Source: Lantana camara (Eukaryota; Streptophyta; Magnoliopsida; Lamiales; Verbenaceae). From it: a stretch of DNA of 64,000 nucleotides. The stretch covers positions 40,344,501-40,408,500 of the forward strand of contig CM074865.1 in the NCBI GenBank assembly GCA_037501455.1, in the 5' to 3' direction. The notes beneath the pieces are model-generated. The model was given only the letters and a program-made list of their open reading frames with translations. It made no database searches and was not told where the DNA came from. A program made the translations under genes and the position numbers. This document shows, one piece after another, positions 32,401-44,007 of the stretch. Position 1 is the stretch's first letter. Each line of letters starts with the position of its first letter.

Positions 32401-34898
32401 GTAGAATCTCTTCCTAAATATGCATACCTGAGGTGACTAGGAAGTGGTTTCAACTCTAAAGTAGGTGGTTTTTCAATAGATGGTTTAAGTGACCTTACCA
32501 TTTCCTGAGTTCTATCAATCACCTCAAATTTCTCACCACCCTTCCTAAACACTGCTTGAGCTTCGAAGATACTTCAAATATGTTGACATTCCTCATCTTC
32601 ATTTTCTAAATTAGTTGACATGAGAGCTTTCAAAGGATCATTAGGATACCTTGCTGCATAAAACACATTAGCACAATCCTCTATAATATTCACTCTAAAA
32701 CACTCTTCAGATTCATCAGGAAGCTTCATAGCCTTAAAAACATTAAATGTTACCTGTTCATCTTGAACCCTCATTGTCAGCTCTCCTTTTTGCACATCAA
32801 TCAAAGTTCGACCTGTAGCAAGAAATGGTCTACCAAGGATGATAGGCATATCCCTATCTTCTTCATAATCCAAAACAATAAAATCAGCAGGGAATATAAA
32901 CTTATCAACCTTAACCAAAACATCTTCAATAACACCTTTAGGATAAGTTAAAGACCTATCAGCTAGTTGCAAAGTAACAGTTGTAGGCCTAGCTTCACCT
33001 AACCCAAGTTTCTTAAAAACAGAGTAAGGCATCAAATTTATGCTTGCACCTAAATCACAAAGGGCCTTACCAAACGATTTGTTACCTATAGTACATGGAA
33101 TGGTGAAGCTTCCAGGATCCTTCAACTTTGGTGGCAGCTTGTTTTGCAAGATGGCACTACACTCTTCGGAGAGTGCAACGGTCTCGAACTCATTCAACCT
33201 TCTCTTTTTTGAGAACACTTCCTTTATGAATTTAGCATAATTAGGCATTTGCTCCAAAGCTTCTACCAATGGGATGTTGATGTGAACTTGTCTCAGAATA
33301 TCAAGGAACTTGGAGAATTGTTTATCATGCTTGAACTTTTGAAGTCTTTGTGGGTAAGGGGGTGGAGGTCGGATTGCAGGGTTGTCCACAACCTCTTCTT
33401 GCTTTTCGGCTTCTTTCTCCACTTGAACTTCATTAGTGTTCGTCTTCTTTGCCACCATTTCAGCATCTAGATCTCTTCCATTCCTTAATGATACAGCCTT
33501 ACAATGCTCTTTTCCATCTCTTCTCGGGTTAGGCTCGGTATCACTTGGTAAGGTACCAAGAGGTCTATTGTTCAATGCACTTGCCAATTGCCCCACTTGT
33601 GTTTCTAAATTCCCCAATGTTACAGCCTGACTCTGAATAATAGAATCCGTTTTTCCCATAAATTGAGTCAAAACATCTTCCAAAGACCGCTTTTTCTACG
33701 GAGCTTGCACTCTTGGCTGATTTTGGAATCCTTGTTGTTGTTGAAATCCGGGAGGATGAGTTGGTCTAGGAGCAGAAGTTGAAGCTTGTTGATTGCTCCA
33801 TGAGAAACCGGGATGATTACGCCAACCGGGATTGTACGTGTTCGAATATGGATTATTCACATTCCGGTTGCTATTTCCCAAATAATTTATTGACTCCGGA
33901 TTAGACGGGCATTGAATACCTAAATGGCCATTTCCACCACAACTTTCACAAATGATTAGTGCACTATCAATGTTTGCACAAGATTGCACTCCCATGGTGT
34001 CAACTTTCTTTGTAAGAGCTGCAATTTGTGCTGACAATGCTGTAATTGCATCCACTTCATGTACCCCGGCTACCTTCTTAGTCTTTGCTCTCTCGACGGG
34101 CCATTGACAATTGTTGGAAGCCATTTTGTCAAGTAATTCATATCCTTCCTCAACCGACTTCCTCATCAACGCTCCACCTGCTGTAGCATCAATTGTCATC
34201 CGAGTTTGATCAATCAACCCATTGTAGAATGTCTGCAATTCCATCCATTTTGGAAGACCGTGGTGTGGATACCTTCTCAATAGCTCTTTAAACCGTTCCC
34301 AAGCTTCACAAACTGATTCTCCATCTCCTTGCCGGAAAGTGAAGATGTTATTCCTTAGCTCAGCGGACTTTGCAGGAGGAAAATACCGAGATAGGAACTT
34401 TTGAGCGAGCTCTTGCCATGTTGTAATTGACTGCGCCGGCAGAGAGTTAAGCCACAACTTTGCTCGATCTCGTAGAGAAAATGGGAACAACCTCAACCAA
34501 ATAGCATCACTTGTTACTCCGACTTGCTTAAACGTATCACATATCTCTAGGAAGTTTGAGATATGCAAATTTGGGTCCTCTGTTGGTGATCCGGAAAATT
34601 GTCCCATTGGTTGCCACATTTGAATCATTGATGGTTTAAGCTCAAAGTTGTTAGCTTGTACTCTCGGCCTCCGAATACTTGAATGTAGCTCATCCAAAAC
34701 CGGCATAGCATAATCTTGTATGGAGCGATATTCTTGCTCTTCACCATGTCCATCCCCATGAACATTAAGTGGTAGATTCTGATTATCATCCATTCTTCCA
34801 ACCAATCTGTTAATTCGTGCTACTTCACGACGAACACGGAAAGTCCTTTCAATTTCAGGATCAATTGGTACTAGCTTGTCTTCACGTTTTCTTGGCAT
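29460..34898 (-). pseudogene. Athila gag-pol polyprotein, one frame with five internal stops
   Basis: 1813 codons in a single frame from ATG at 34898 (MPRKRED; the longer upstream start at 34982 adds a non-conserved stretch) to a stop at 29462-29460. In order: capsid-type gag (LRLFPFSLRDRAKLWLNSLP, TTWQELAQKFLSRYFPP), one CCHC knuckle near 33950-33910, aspartic protease with DLGAS near 33057-33043, RT with FMDDFSVFG (Asp-Asp codons 31718-31713), RNase H from about 31300, and integrase with HCDRC zinc-finger end, GIDFMG, IISDGG and QVEISNRE (the D, D, E residues), then a C-terminal tail. Internal stops are at 33698-33696 (TAG), 32576-32574 (TGA), 31904-31902 (TAA), 31256-31254 (TGA) and 29762-29760 (TGA). 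I find no frameshift. Function in life: virus-like particle formation, reverse transcription and integration. This copy cannot make full-length Pol. Confidence 0.92.
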
Positions 34899-35000
34899 GC
34901 ACAAATACCAATTTAGCCTGCAACAAACAATAAAAACAAAAGTTAGATCTACAACTAGATAAAATAGAGTTAATTTTAGCACAAATATAATTTAAAATAG

Positions 35001-35018
35001 TCCCCGGCAACGGCGCCA
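35001..35018 (-). promoter_or_regulatory. Athila primer-binding site (tRNA-Asp type)
   Basis: On the minus strand TGGCGCCGTTGCCGGGGA, the site complementary to the 3' end of plant tRNA-Asp used by Athila relatives. It lies six bases from the 5' LTR end at 35025. Confidence 0.9.
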
Positions 35019-35024
35019 AAAACT

Positions 35025-36336
35025 TGTTCGCTAAAATAATAGACAACAACACGCAAGTGCACGTGTGACGATTGTAAACTAAGCAAGCAAGTGTCGTATC
35101 CACAGAGACTACTAAATTATCATGCTAAACACCAACATAATTTCTCTAATTGAATTCTAACCAAAGAATTAATTGAGTGGCGATAACTAAGCTAAATTAT
35201 CAAAGCAATAACACGAAAATACAACAATAATGAGCTGATTGGATCACAACTTCACTCGACTCACACCTAACTCTCGTTCACCCTATTCAATCCTCGTGTT
35301 GGGTTTGAAAGACTAGAGAACAATAATATGTATAAGCTTCTGTCGAAGTCATATAAACCTATAATTAGCTAATGATTCCTATATGTCTATGGTAATCAAT
35401 TAACCAATTATGCATTTAATTCCTGCTCCTACGTCAATACATGGCTAGTAAGTATATATCTATCTTCCTAGCAAATCAATTAAGCTATTCCTAGTTAATT
35501 AAACATGTATTGTTTAATTCTCATCCGACATTAACCTTTCTTCGTCAATAATCAGTTAATCATCTCTCAAAACAATTGATGGCCAGTCAATTATAACAAC
35601 AAACCCAAATTAAACAATCAAACAACACGATTCATAAATACGGCAATTGAAATTCAAGTTACGAGTCAAGATCCATTGTAATCCAAAAGAAAACTTAACT
35701 AAACATACTAAATAAGCTAAAATCCATCAAGAAGATTGAATTCATTGCTACAGCGAAATAAGAAAAGAAGAGAGAAAGGAAAACTCTTGATGCGTGATGC
35801 TTCCGAATTGATCTTCGTCTTCCTCTCAAATCTTGCTCTAATGATTCCTTCAAGTTTTAGATGAAAAGCATAGAGAAATCTATCTCCGAAAACGAGTAAA
35901 AAGTGATGAATCCCTGTTTAGATCTGAGTCCCCCTTTAAAAGACGTGTATGCCCCCCTTAGAACCGCTCACGTAACTTCTCTTTTAATTGAAAACCGTCA
36001 GTTGAGTAGGTACTCAAGATTCTTTGTGCAGGTACGTAAAAGTACAGGGAATTTAGGGCATTTTCTGGACGCTTGTTTCTTTTGAGTAGATACTTCAAAT
36101 TCCTTGAGTAGATACGTAAAAGTACAGGGGATTTCTCCAAATTCCACTTCTTGAGTATCTTCCCAACTTCTTCACGCAACTACTCGAATTTTGCACTTCT
36201 TTGAGCCTTTCCTCCTCTTTCCTATAATTGAACCAATTGATTTATTAAGCTACAAAATTCAGCACAAAAGGGTTAGGAATAGTAATATAAGTCCTATTAA
36301 AATCACCAATAGAAACATGAAAATCCGGACTTATCA
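35025..36336 (-). repeat. Athila 5' LTR, 1312 bp
   Basis: On the minus strand it begins TGATAAGTCCGG and ends GCGAACA. It contains two copies of a motif GAGTAGRTACT...TACGTAAAAGTACAGGG at about 36004-36050 and 36083-36130. The flank at 36337-36341 (CATAT) would be the target duplication, but the partner was lost with the left end. Confidence 0.9.
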
Positions 36337-36422
36337 CATATTTCAAGTATTAATGATATTTATCGTACACGGTTGGAGTTTGGTTGGAGATGATGCACGC
36401 TCACTCACCGAGCCTTTATGTT
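36337..36422 (+). mobile_element. Fragment of the plus LARD 5' LTR
   Basis: 86 bp matching the intact 3' LTR from CATATTTCAAGTATTAATG at 53177. It is trapped between the Athila element and the minus LARD. The last five bases ATGTT are the left target duplication of the LARD. Confidence 0.88.
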
Positions 36423-39400
36423 TGTAGCACCCACCACGATAGGCGCCACAACCCCCGCACTACAAGTCTAGCCCACACAAGAAATGGATAGTTCAAGCAT
36501 GGACCGGACTCATAGCGAACGGGTGACAAACAAAATATCCTGGCTAGGCGGAATCTAACCCTGAACCAAATTAAATCAGAATACCAAAGCATATTGCGGA
36601 AGCATCAGAGCCAAACATGAATTTCAATAATGGCTATAATCCCAATACATATCATGAACGTAAATTAAATCAGACATACAACCTAACAACGGGTTCAACT
36701 AAACACGCAACCTGTCCCGAATCAAATCCAATAATCAAAATTGGCACCGAGGCCTAAATTCATAAAGAGATACAATTAAATTCATAATAATGTGAAATGT
36801 GACTCAAGTGAACAAGTGACTCGAACAAACATGATAAGACTCGACTCCCGCCTAGCTAAACCTGCAAGAGCTGAGAGAGTGAAAAGAGGGATCAGTCTCT
36901 AGAAGACTGAGTGAGCAGGGGCTATACATATAATATAGAAACATGCGCATGCAAGCCATAAATCCCGAGCAAAGTTTTATTTGAAGTTAGTTCCCTCGAA
37001 GGGCTAGAAATTAAGTAAGCAATGCTCGAACTTTACGACTAATTCATATTAAATTCATTAAGTTCATAATTCATACATAAACATCAAGGCTCGGCGAGTG
37101 AGCGTGCATTATCTCCAACCAAACTCCGACCGTGTACGACAAATATCATTAATACATTAAATAGGTGGTCATGCAATATATCATAATACACACAAATCAT
37201 ATATCATATCCTAAATCATATTCGTTTGGGCAATCCGTGTCCCGGCCTTCCCGCACGGTGCCTATCAATCATAACATATTCATAATCATAATCGTAATCA
37301 TAAAATGAGTTCCAAAATTCTTCCTCCGGTTGGTGGACAGGTTAGCTAGACCTGAACACCGGTTCATACATAGGCACAATGAGGGTACATGAATCCCTCA
37401 AAGGTACTCGGCTCCCATTCCCAGCCAAATCCCTAGCGAGGTCCGGAGTCGCCGTTAGTTTGGTGGAACTAGTACACGGGATCACCGTCGGCCCTTGCCT
37501 CCCCGGATCACCACATGCACTAAGTCCCGGGGCCCGTGTGGTTCATAATCATATCATGCATTCGCCAAAACATTTTAATTAATAAGAAACATAATACATA
37601 TCGATTCATTAGAAAATAATTTACTCTATTAAAACATTTACTCGATGACTCCATTTTGAAACGATATATATATATATATATATATTATATATAATTTTGG
37701 GCTAAAACTTATCACATAAAGGTTGTAGGGTTTGATATGTAACTAGAACAAAAACACCCTCACCTGGAATACCACGAGACAAGAAACATGAGCAATACGG
37801 GTGCCTATTCAATTTGGAAGTCTCCGCCCTGGAAACAAACTGTACAAGAGAAGGAACAATGTGTACTCGTGAGAATTGACTCAATATCAAACCACATAGA
37901 CGCACGACAATGCTAAACACATGATATGAGATGTATAAGAAGTAAAATGATGTTATGGAGTTACATAATCAAGTAATTCGTTCAAGTACATTCCACACAT
38001 GAGGGTTTCAAGCCCAATCATTTCATATCTTTCATAATTCATAGCAAATCAAGTCATGAATTTCATATAACATTTATAATTCAAGTATATCAAGTTTACA
38101 ATTGTAAAATAGATAAATAGAGACATTCAAATCATTAAAATATCACAAAATCACATACCAATTCTAACTATATCAATTTTATATAATTCATACATGGCAT
38201 ACTCAATTCATATATCACTAAACGGATTCAATTAACAAGGTTACCTAATTAAATCAAACATTTTTCATATTGTTTACAAAATTACACATACATCCCTCCT
38301 ATAAGTGTTATATTCATTTTAATGGCATGAAACGAAACTAATATCCACAACATGAATTCATACATTCATAATTTATTACATGTTTTCAAATGCCATACAA
38401 CGCATATTCATTAATTATCAAGCAAGCAAGAACAAATTACATTTTAAAACAATTAACAATTAATACAAATTCGGCATAACGGGATTCAAATTGCAAATCA
38501 AAGCATCAACATATATCATAGTTAATTTAATACATGCTTTCGTACACATTGGAATTCATTTCGATCGACAATTCAAGCAATTAACAATTTATCGCATTTA
38601 AAACAATTAATTTCAAATAAATAGAAATACACAAAATAAATCACAACAAATCAATCGGGCATCCAATTGATGAAGGGAAAGTGGCGTTGGACTCACCACA
38701 ACGAAAGGAACCTTCTGTCCGAAGGTCACCGGAATGCCGCTACTGGAGCCGCCGGAACCGTCACCGGCTGCCACCGGAATACCGCCTCCGGTGGTCGGAA
38801 AAATCCCCAGAAGGACAGAAACGTGCGTCTCGGCCTGCTCAACAAAAGCCCTCAATCAATTTCAGAAAATACCAAACACACCGGACTTCGTTGACGAAAA
38901 ACCGAACTAAATTCCAACGACGAAAACTGAAATTAAATACAAACCGCTAAACGAAAATAAAATCCGGATATACCGTTTGGAAATCTTGTAACGAGCCCTA
39001 CGAAAGTCCCAAGTCAAATCGCCGGAAAAATAATCGGAAAATCAGACCACCGGTCCAGCCCCGGTTCACCACCAGTTCACCGCCGCCGACCGGTTCTCAT
39101 GCCGCCACCACCACGAATAGCTCGGGCTCGTCATCAGGAATAACTTTTGTGAAGCGACTACCACCAAAACCGGCCGGAAAATGGCCGAACCGCCGCCCCA
39201 AAGTCGCGCCGCTGCGTCACCGCCGGAACCACCACTTGCGGTGGTTTTCGTGCTGAACGGAGGCCGAAAATGGAACGGGAAGGTCCAAAAACGTAGGGTA
39301 GGGTCAAGCTCCGCTCGCGAAACTCGCCGGAACGCCGGCGCCGAAGTGGTGGCGCCACCCGCCACCGTCAGGCCGTCGATGCGCCGCCGTCGGTCTTCGG

Positions 39401-39907
39401 TTGGCCACGAAATTGGTACGGTTGTGACGGGCTCGTCGAGCTGATGAATTTCCACTATTGATTCGTCGAATTCCGTCGAGAAACGAGGGAGAAGGAGCAT
39501 GTGTGTGAAAATACACCTCGAGTGCATGAACAGTGATGCTGCGCGAGGAAGACGATGCGGCTGGAGCTACTGAAATGGCACGCAAAACGAGGATTCGGGG
39601 TATATATCTCGGGTCCTCGTACGCAAAAAGGGTCGGAAGAACAGGCTAACGAAGTCAGAATTGGGCAAACTTAGAGTCTACGGACTCGTTTCGCTGCCCC
39701 GGACGCGTTAAAGGGATCAAAGAAGTCAAAATCTCTACCGAACGAGAAGTGACCGAAAAAACCCCTTAAAAGGAGAAAATTACAAAAAGGGCCCTAAACT
39801 CTAAAAGAGTTCAAAAGAGGGCCACACAACGCACCAATCACATAATTAAACACATAAAAATCTTCAAAGGTGACGTACCTTATTTATCGGATGAGCGGGG
39901 CGTTACA
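36423..39907 (-). repeat. LARD 3' LTR, 3485 bp
   Basis: TGTAGCACCC at 36423, GCGGGGCGTTACA at 39907. By eye it is about 97-98% identical to 42720-46230. On the minus strand: an edge motif ATAAGGTACGTCACC, a TATATA at about 39608-39600, and a GC-rich block at 38690-39600 rich in CCGG and ACCGGT, including the inverted repeat CCACCGGA/TCCGGTGG at about 38779-38802. Long minus and plus ORFs in that block (up to 153 codons) have no known domain. An AT repeat is at 37661-37692. Confidence 0.88.
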
Positions 39908-39925
39908 ATCTTCCCTCCTTCAAAA

Positions 39926-39943
39926 GGACCTGTCCTCAGGTCC
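39926..39943 (-). promoter_or_regulatory. PPT-proximal hairpin of the LARD
   Basis: GGACCTG / CAGGTCC with a 4-base loop, followed in the minus sense by CTTTTGAAGGAGGGAAGAT, the polypurine tract next to the 3' LTR. It is the same hairpin as at 63595-63612 in the intact chromovirus. Confidence 0.85.
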
Positions 39944-40193
39944 TACTGTTGGACCTAAAAGTTTCAAACTGAAATGTATCGATCTATTTCCCGAAATTGC
40001 GTAGCATCTTAGCCCTGGTTGTGAAGTTTATTCCCCTTATTTGTATCAACCCCTCCAGAGTCTGGTAGTCACAAAGATCTGCTCGAACACTTGGCCGCTA
40101 ATCACTTAAAAACTCGTTCGACTGCTACTAGTCCATTGCCTCGTCACTTGTTAACCGTTGTCTGTCCAGGCGTAACGCAAATACGACAAACAA

Positions 40194-40559
40194 GAGAGAA
40201 TCTCATCTCTCAACACACAAGTGAGGAAACCCCGTCCCTCAGCACACATAAAAGAGAGAACCCCATCTCTCGGGCACAGAATTGAGAGAACCCCGTCCCT
40301 CAAACACAGAATTGAGAGAACCCCGTCTCCCAGCCTAAGTCTGTCAGATTCCACATCCTTCCAGACATTCTAGTTTGAGAAAATCCAGCATTTCTCAAAC
40401 TCCTAAATCCAAGAGAATCCAACATCCCTCGAATACCTAAGTACAAGAGAATCCAGCATCTCTCGTGCATAGAAAACAGAAAGAATCCAGCATCTTTCTA
40501 TCACATAAACAGGGAGAATCCACATCTTCCTGGCACGTAATCAGAGATAATCAAATCTC
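40194..40559 (-). repeat. 3'-end stem-loop array of the LARD, at least eleven units in two loop classes
   Basis: Class 1 (plus-strand loops mostly ACCCCG): 40194-40211, 40223-40240, 40254-40271, 40284-40301, 40314-40331. Class 2 (loop ATCCAGCA): 40373-40400 with 10-bp arms GTTTGAGAAA/TTTCTCAAAC, 40410-40431, 40441-40468 with 10-bp arms GTACAAGAGA/TCTCTCGTGC (one A.C mismatch), 40478-40499 AGAAAGA/TCTTTCT, 40510-40532 CAGGGAGA/TCTTCCTG. A last short one is 40544-40559. Loops are conserved while stems vary with compensation. Confidence 0.93.
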
Positions 40560-40660
40560 CCTTTCACTCAAGCACACAAGCAGAAGCAAGGTTCACAATA
40601 ATTAACACACATCCCATTGGGTCAGGGTATCACAAAATAACAAAAATTTAATTAAGTAAA

Positions 40661-40716
40661 CGATGCACGTATGCTCGTACCATGGATGCTTAGTGTACCG
40701 TTCACCGTAGTAATGG
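40661..40716 (-). repeat. Box 1, LARD copy
   Basis: CGATGCACGTATGCTCGTAC, CATGGATGCTTAGTGTACCG, TTCACCGTAGTAATGG. Direct repeat partner of 41741-41790. Confidence 0.7.
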
Positions 40717-41740
40717 AATTGATGTTGTGACTTTACTCCACGATTTGGATAGTCTGATCTCTAGCTGGCTTGATTCTCAACTTGTCTTTCATATCTTTAG
40801 TAGGTGTTTGACTGAGAAAGTCAAACCCTTGGTTGATCCTATTCTCGATTCCATTCGGATCCTTACTCACAGTTATCTTCTGCAATTAACCAAGCACTAG
40901 TTTATTCCATCTACGATCAGAACATTTATCTTTGTACCAGGTTCATTATATTATCTTTGGCCGTACAAGAATCTTAAATTTTAACTCCCACTCCATGCAT
41001 TGTCACCAACTCGTTTAATTCTTCGTTGAAGATTTGGTCATCTGAAACTAGTTAACATCCTTCTTAAAGGTGATAAATTTTGACCAATTTTCCTTTCTTG
41101 AAACTAATTTAGGAATCCATCAGAAGTTCCCTGATAATATCATCATCCTCGCTGTCTGAATCACGTACTTATAAATTTCCAAACGAACCACTCTCTTCGA
41201 TGCCTAATGAAGATCTTCATCCTGGGTATATTAACTTAACTCCCACTTTGAAGGTTTAAACTGATAAAGCCGCCTTATTCTTTTCCTGTCACTATCATTA
41301 GGTCATTCAGGTTCGTCATGGCTTGCATTTTTCTCTGCGATGAGAAGTAACTTCCTCGATATAAGTGGTTCTAATCACGCCACTTGTCTAGTGATATTTC
41401 TCATATTTCCTTTGCAGCAATTAGTAGGAATGACAACCCGCTTCTTACGTTCCCACTTTCGATTCTATTTTCCCAAACTTCGAAATTTTCCATTTCCTTT
41501 TTAACCAACCAATGCAACCCAAAATTTCTTCTTTTCTTGATTCCAACAAGAATCAGTCGGAGTATCGCTTGATAAATAAGATGTGGGGAATTCCTATCAA
41601 GTAAACACTAAAATGCATGTCGGGTTAGGGTGCCAATGCAGTATCACACTTGTAAACAATTAAAGATGCAACACATTGGAACAATTATACAAATTAGAGA
41701 TGCGCATATAAATAGAGAAATTTAAATAATTAAAGAGATG

Positions 41741-41790
41741 TATGATGCACGTGCTTATGAATGCATAGAACCTGTCACCGTAGTTGTAAA
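41741..41790 (-). repeat. Box 2, LARD copy
   Basis: TATGATGCACGTGCTTATGA, ATGCATAGAACCTGTCACCG, TAGTTGTAA. Same orientation and skeleton as box 1; nearly identical to box 2 of the TR-GAG-like element at 21463-21513. Confidence 0.7.
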
Positions 41791-42698
41791 CTTTAACTTG
41801 GCATATTTCTTTGTTTCTCAAATTGCAGGTTTGTCTTAAATTAGTTGTTCACCTCTTCTTTACCCACGGTCTTCCAAATCTTCAAAGTTCCCGTGTATCA
41901 ACTTTCATCTCATCTCAATTCTGAAGTATGTGAATTCCCTCCTCGTAGTCTCTTCATCCTTTTTCATCGATCTAAATCCCAAGCTATATTATTCTTCATA
42001 TTTTCTTTCGCCTCTTTCTCAAGTTAGATGATCTTTACTGCTTCTCAACCACGAACCTACTTTACTTTAATTCTCTTGAAGGTCCTCGCCTCCATGTTGA
42101 TAGAAACCTCGAGTCTAAAACATCTTCTAGATTTCTCTTCTTTGGAATCTGGTTGACAAATCTTCGTAGTGTAAATAAACATGTTGATCTTGTGAAACCA
42201 AATCATTACACACCACAAATCCCGTCTCATTATGGATTCACCATCAGTAATAGAGCTTGCAAACTTCTCCTTCGAACTGACCTCTTATTCTGGACTCTGT
42301 CACTCGAGTCCTAACCTCATTTTAGAAAAGGTTTGACTCTTAAATTTCTGTAGAAATCCCCAAGGCATTCCTTACAGCTTTCGAGCTAGAGAGAAGAGCT
42401 TGTAGTAGCCTGTTGTTGTCGTAAAGATTGGCCGTGGTTTGATATTATCTTCATATCCTATGAATCACAACTCATTTTGAAAATAAATGCATGCGATTAG
42501 TATATGCTCATGCCACATAATTAACACCAAAAGAATGGATTCAATGCAAAATGCAACAAATAATCTAATAAAGTTTGAAAAAAAAAATCACAATTCACTT
42601 TTCAAGAATGATGCAATGCACACATTGACAATTAGTTCCTATGCCGTGCAACCTATACTCGAGACAACACGACCCAGAGCACCGGTTCTGAACCGGGT

Positions 42699-42711
42699 AG
42701 CTCTGATACCA
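42699..42711 (-). promoter_or_regulatory. LARD primer-binding site
   Basis: On the minus strand TGGTATCAGAGCT, complementary to the 3' end of initiator tRNA-Met, eight bases from the 5' LTR end. Confidence 0.88.
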
Positions 42712-42719
42712 CTTAAGGA

Positions 42720-43959
42720 TATAGCACCCACCACGATAGGCGCCACAACCCCCACACTACAAGTCTAGCCCACACAAGAAATGGATAGTTCAAGCATGGA
42801 CCGGACTCATAGCGAACGGGTGACAAACAAAATATCCTGGCTAGGCGGAATCTAACCCTGAACCAAATTAAATCAGAATACCAAAGCATATTGTGGAAGC
42901 ATCAGAGCCAAACATGAATTTCAATAATGGGTACAAGTCCAATACATATCATGAACGTAAATTAAATCAGACATGCAACCTAACAACGGGTTCAACTAAA
43001 CACGCAACCTGTCCCGAATCAAATCCAATAATCAAAATTGGCACCGAGGCCTAAATTCATAAAGAGATACAATTAAATTCATAATAATGTGAAATGTGAC
43101 TCAAGTGAACAAGTGACTCGAACAAACATGATAAGACTCGACTCCCGCCTAGCTAAACCTGCAAGAGCTGAGAGAGTGAAAAGAGGGATCAGTCTCTAGA
43201 AGACTGAGTGAGCAGGGGCTATATATATAATATAGAAACATGCGCATGCAAGCCATAAATCCCGAGCAAAGTTTTATTTGAAGTTAGTTCCCTCGAAGGG
43301 CTAGAAATTAAGTAAGCAATGCTCGAACTTTACGACTAATTCATATTAAATTCATTAAGTTCATAATTCATACATAAACATCAAGGCTCGGCGAGTGAGC
43401 GTGCATTATCTCCAACCAAACTCCGACCGTGTACGACAAATATCATCAATACATTAAATAGGTGATCATGCAATATATCATAATACACACAAATCATATA
43501 TCATATCCTAAATCATATTCGTTTGGGCAATCCGTGTCCCAGCCTTCCCGCACGGTGCCTATCAATCATAACATATTCATAATCATAATCATAATCATAA
43601 AATGAGTTCCAACCTTCTTCCTTCGGTTGATGGACAGGTTAGCTAGACCTGAACACCGGTTCATACATAGGCACAATGAGGGTACATGAATCCCTCAAGG
43701 GCACTCGGCTCCCATTCCCAGCCAAATCTCCTAGCGAGGTCCGGAGTCGCCGTTAGTTTGGTGGAACTAGTACACGGGATCACCGTCGGCCCTTGCCTCC
43801 CTGGATCACCACATGCACTAAGTCCCGGGGCCCGTGTGGTTCATAATCATATCATGCATTCGCCAAAACATTTTAATTCATAAGAAACATAATACATATC
43901 GATTCATTAGAAAATAATTTACTCTATTAAAACATTTACTCGATGACTCCATTTTAAAA

Positions 43960-44007
<48 letters not shown>

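Larger units (their letters stand above)
25912..36336 (-). mobile_element. Athila-lineage Ty3/gypsy element, left end truncated
   Basis: In minus-strand order: 5' LTR 36336-35025, tRNA-Asp-type primer site, gag-pol 34898-29460, spacer, env-position ORF 28641-27556, long non-coding 3' region, polypurine tract 26101-26088, 3' LTR remnant 26087-25912. Gag, the FMDD RT motif and the downstream ORF place it in Athila. The two LTRs can be compared over 176 bp with two substitutions by eye, so the insertion is fairly young despite six in-frame stops. It lies in the 5' LTR of the plus LARD: 36337 continues the sequence found intact at 53175 onward. Confidence 0.9.
39908..42719 (-). mobile_element. 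LARD non-coding interior
   Basis: 2812 bp, no plausible ORF. In the minus sense: primer site, leader with a TTCATAG|GATATG acceptor-like site near 42455, box 2 (41790-41741), an acceptor-like TTGATAG|GAATTC near 41595 where the TR-GAG-like relative has its gag ATG, box 1 (40716-40661), the stem-loop array, hairpin and polypurine tract. The order is the same as in the plus LARD 46903-50464. Confidence 0.8.

Noticed and set aside
39066..39585. Minus and plus ORFs of 66-153 codons in the LARD LTR, repeated at 45440-45991
   Set aside because: Both copies are LTRs of one element, so repetition is not evidence of selection. GC-rich overlapping frames on both strands and no recognisable domain.
40194..40559. 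Regularly spaced short repeats resembling a CRISPR array
   Set aside because: Units are imperfect, hairpin stems vary, spacing is irregular, and the context is a plant retrotransposon with no cas genes.
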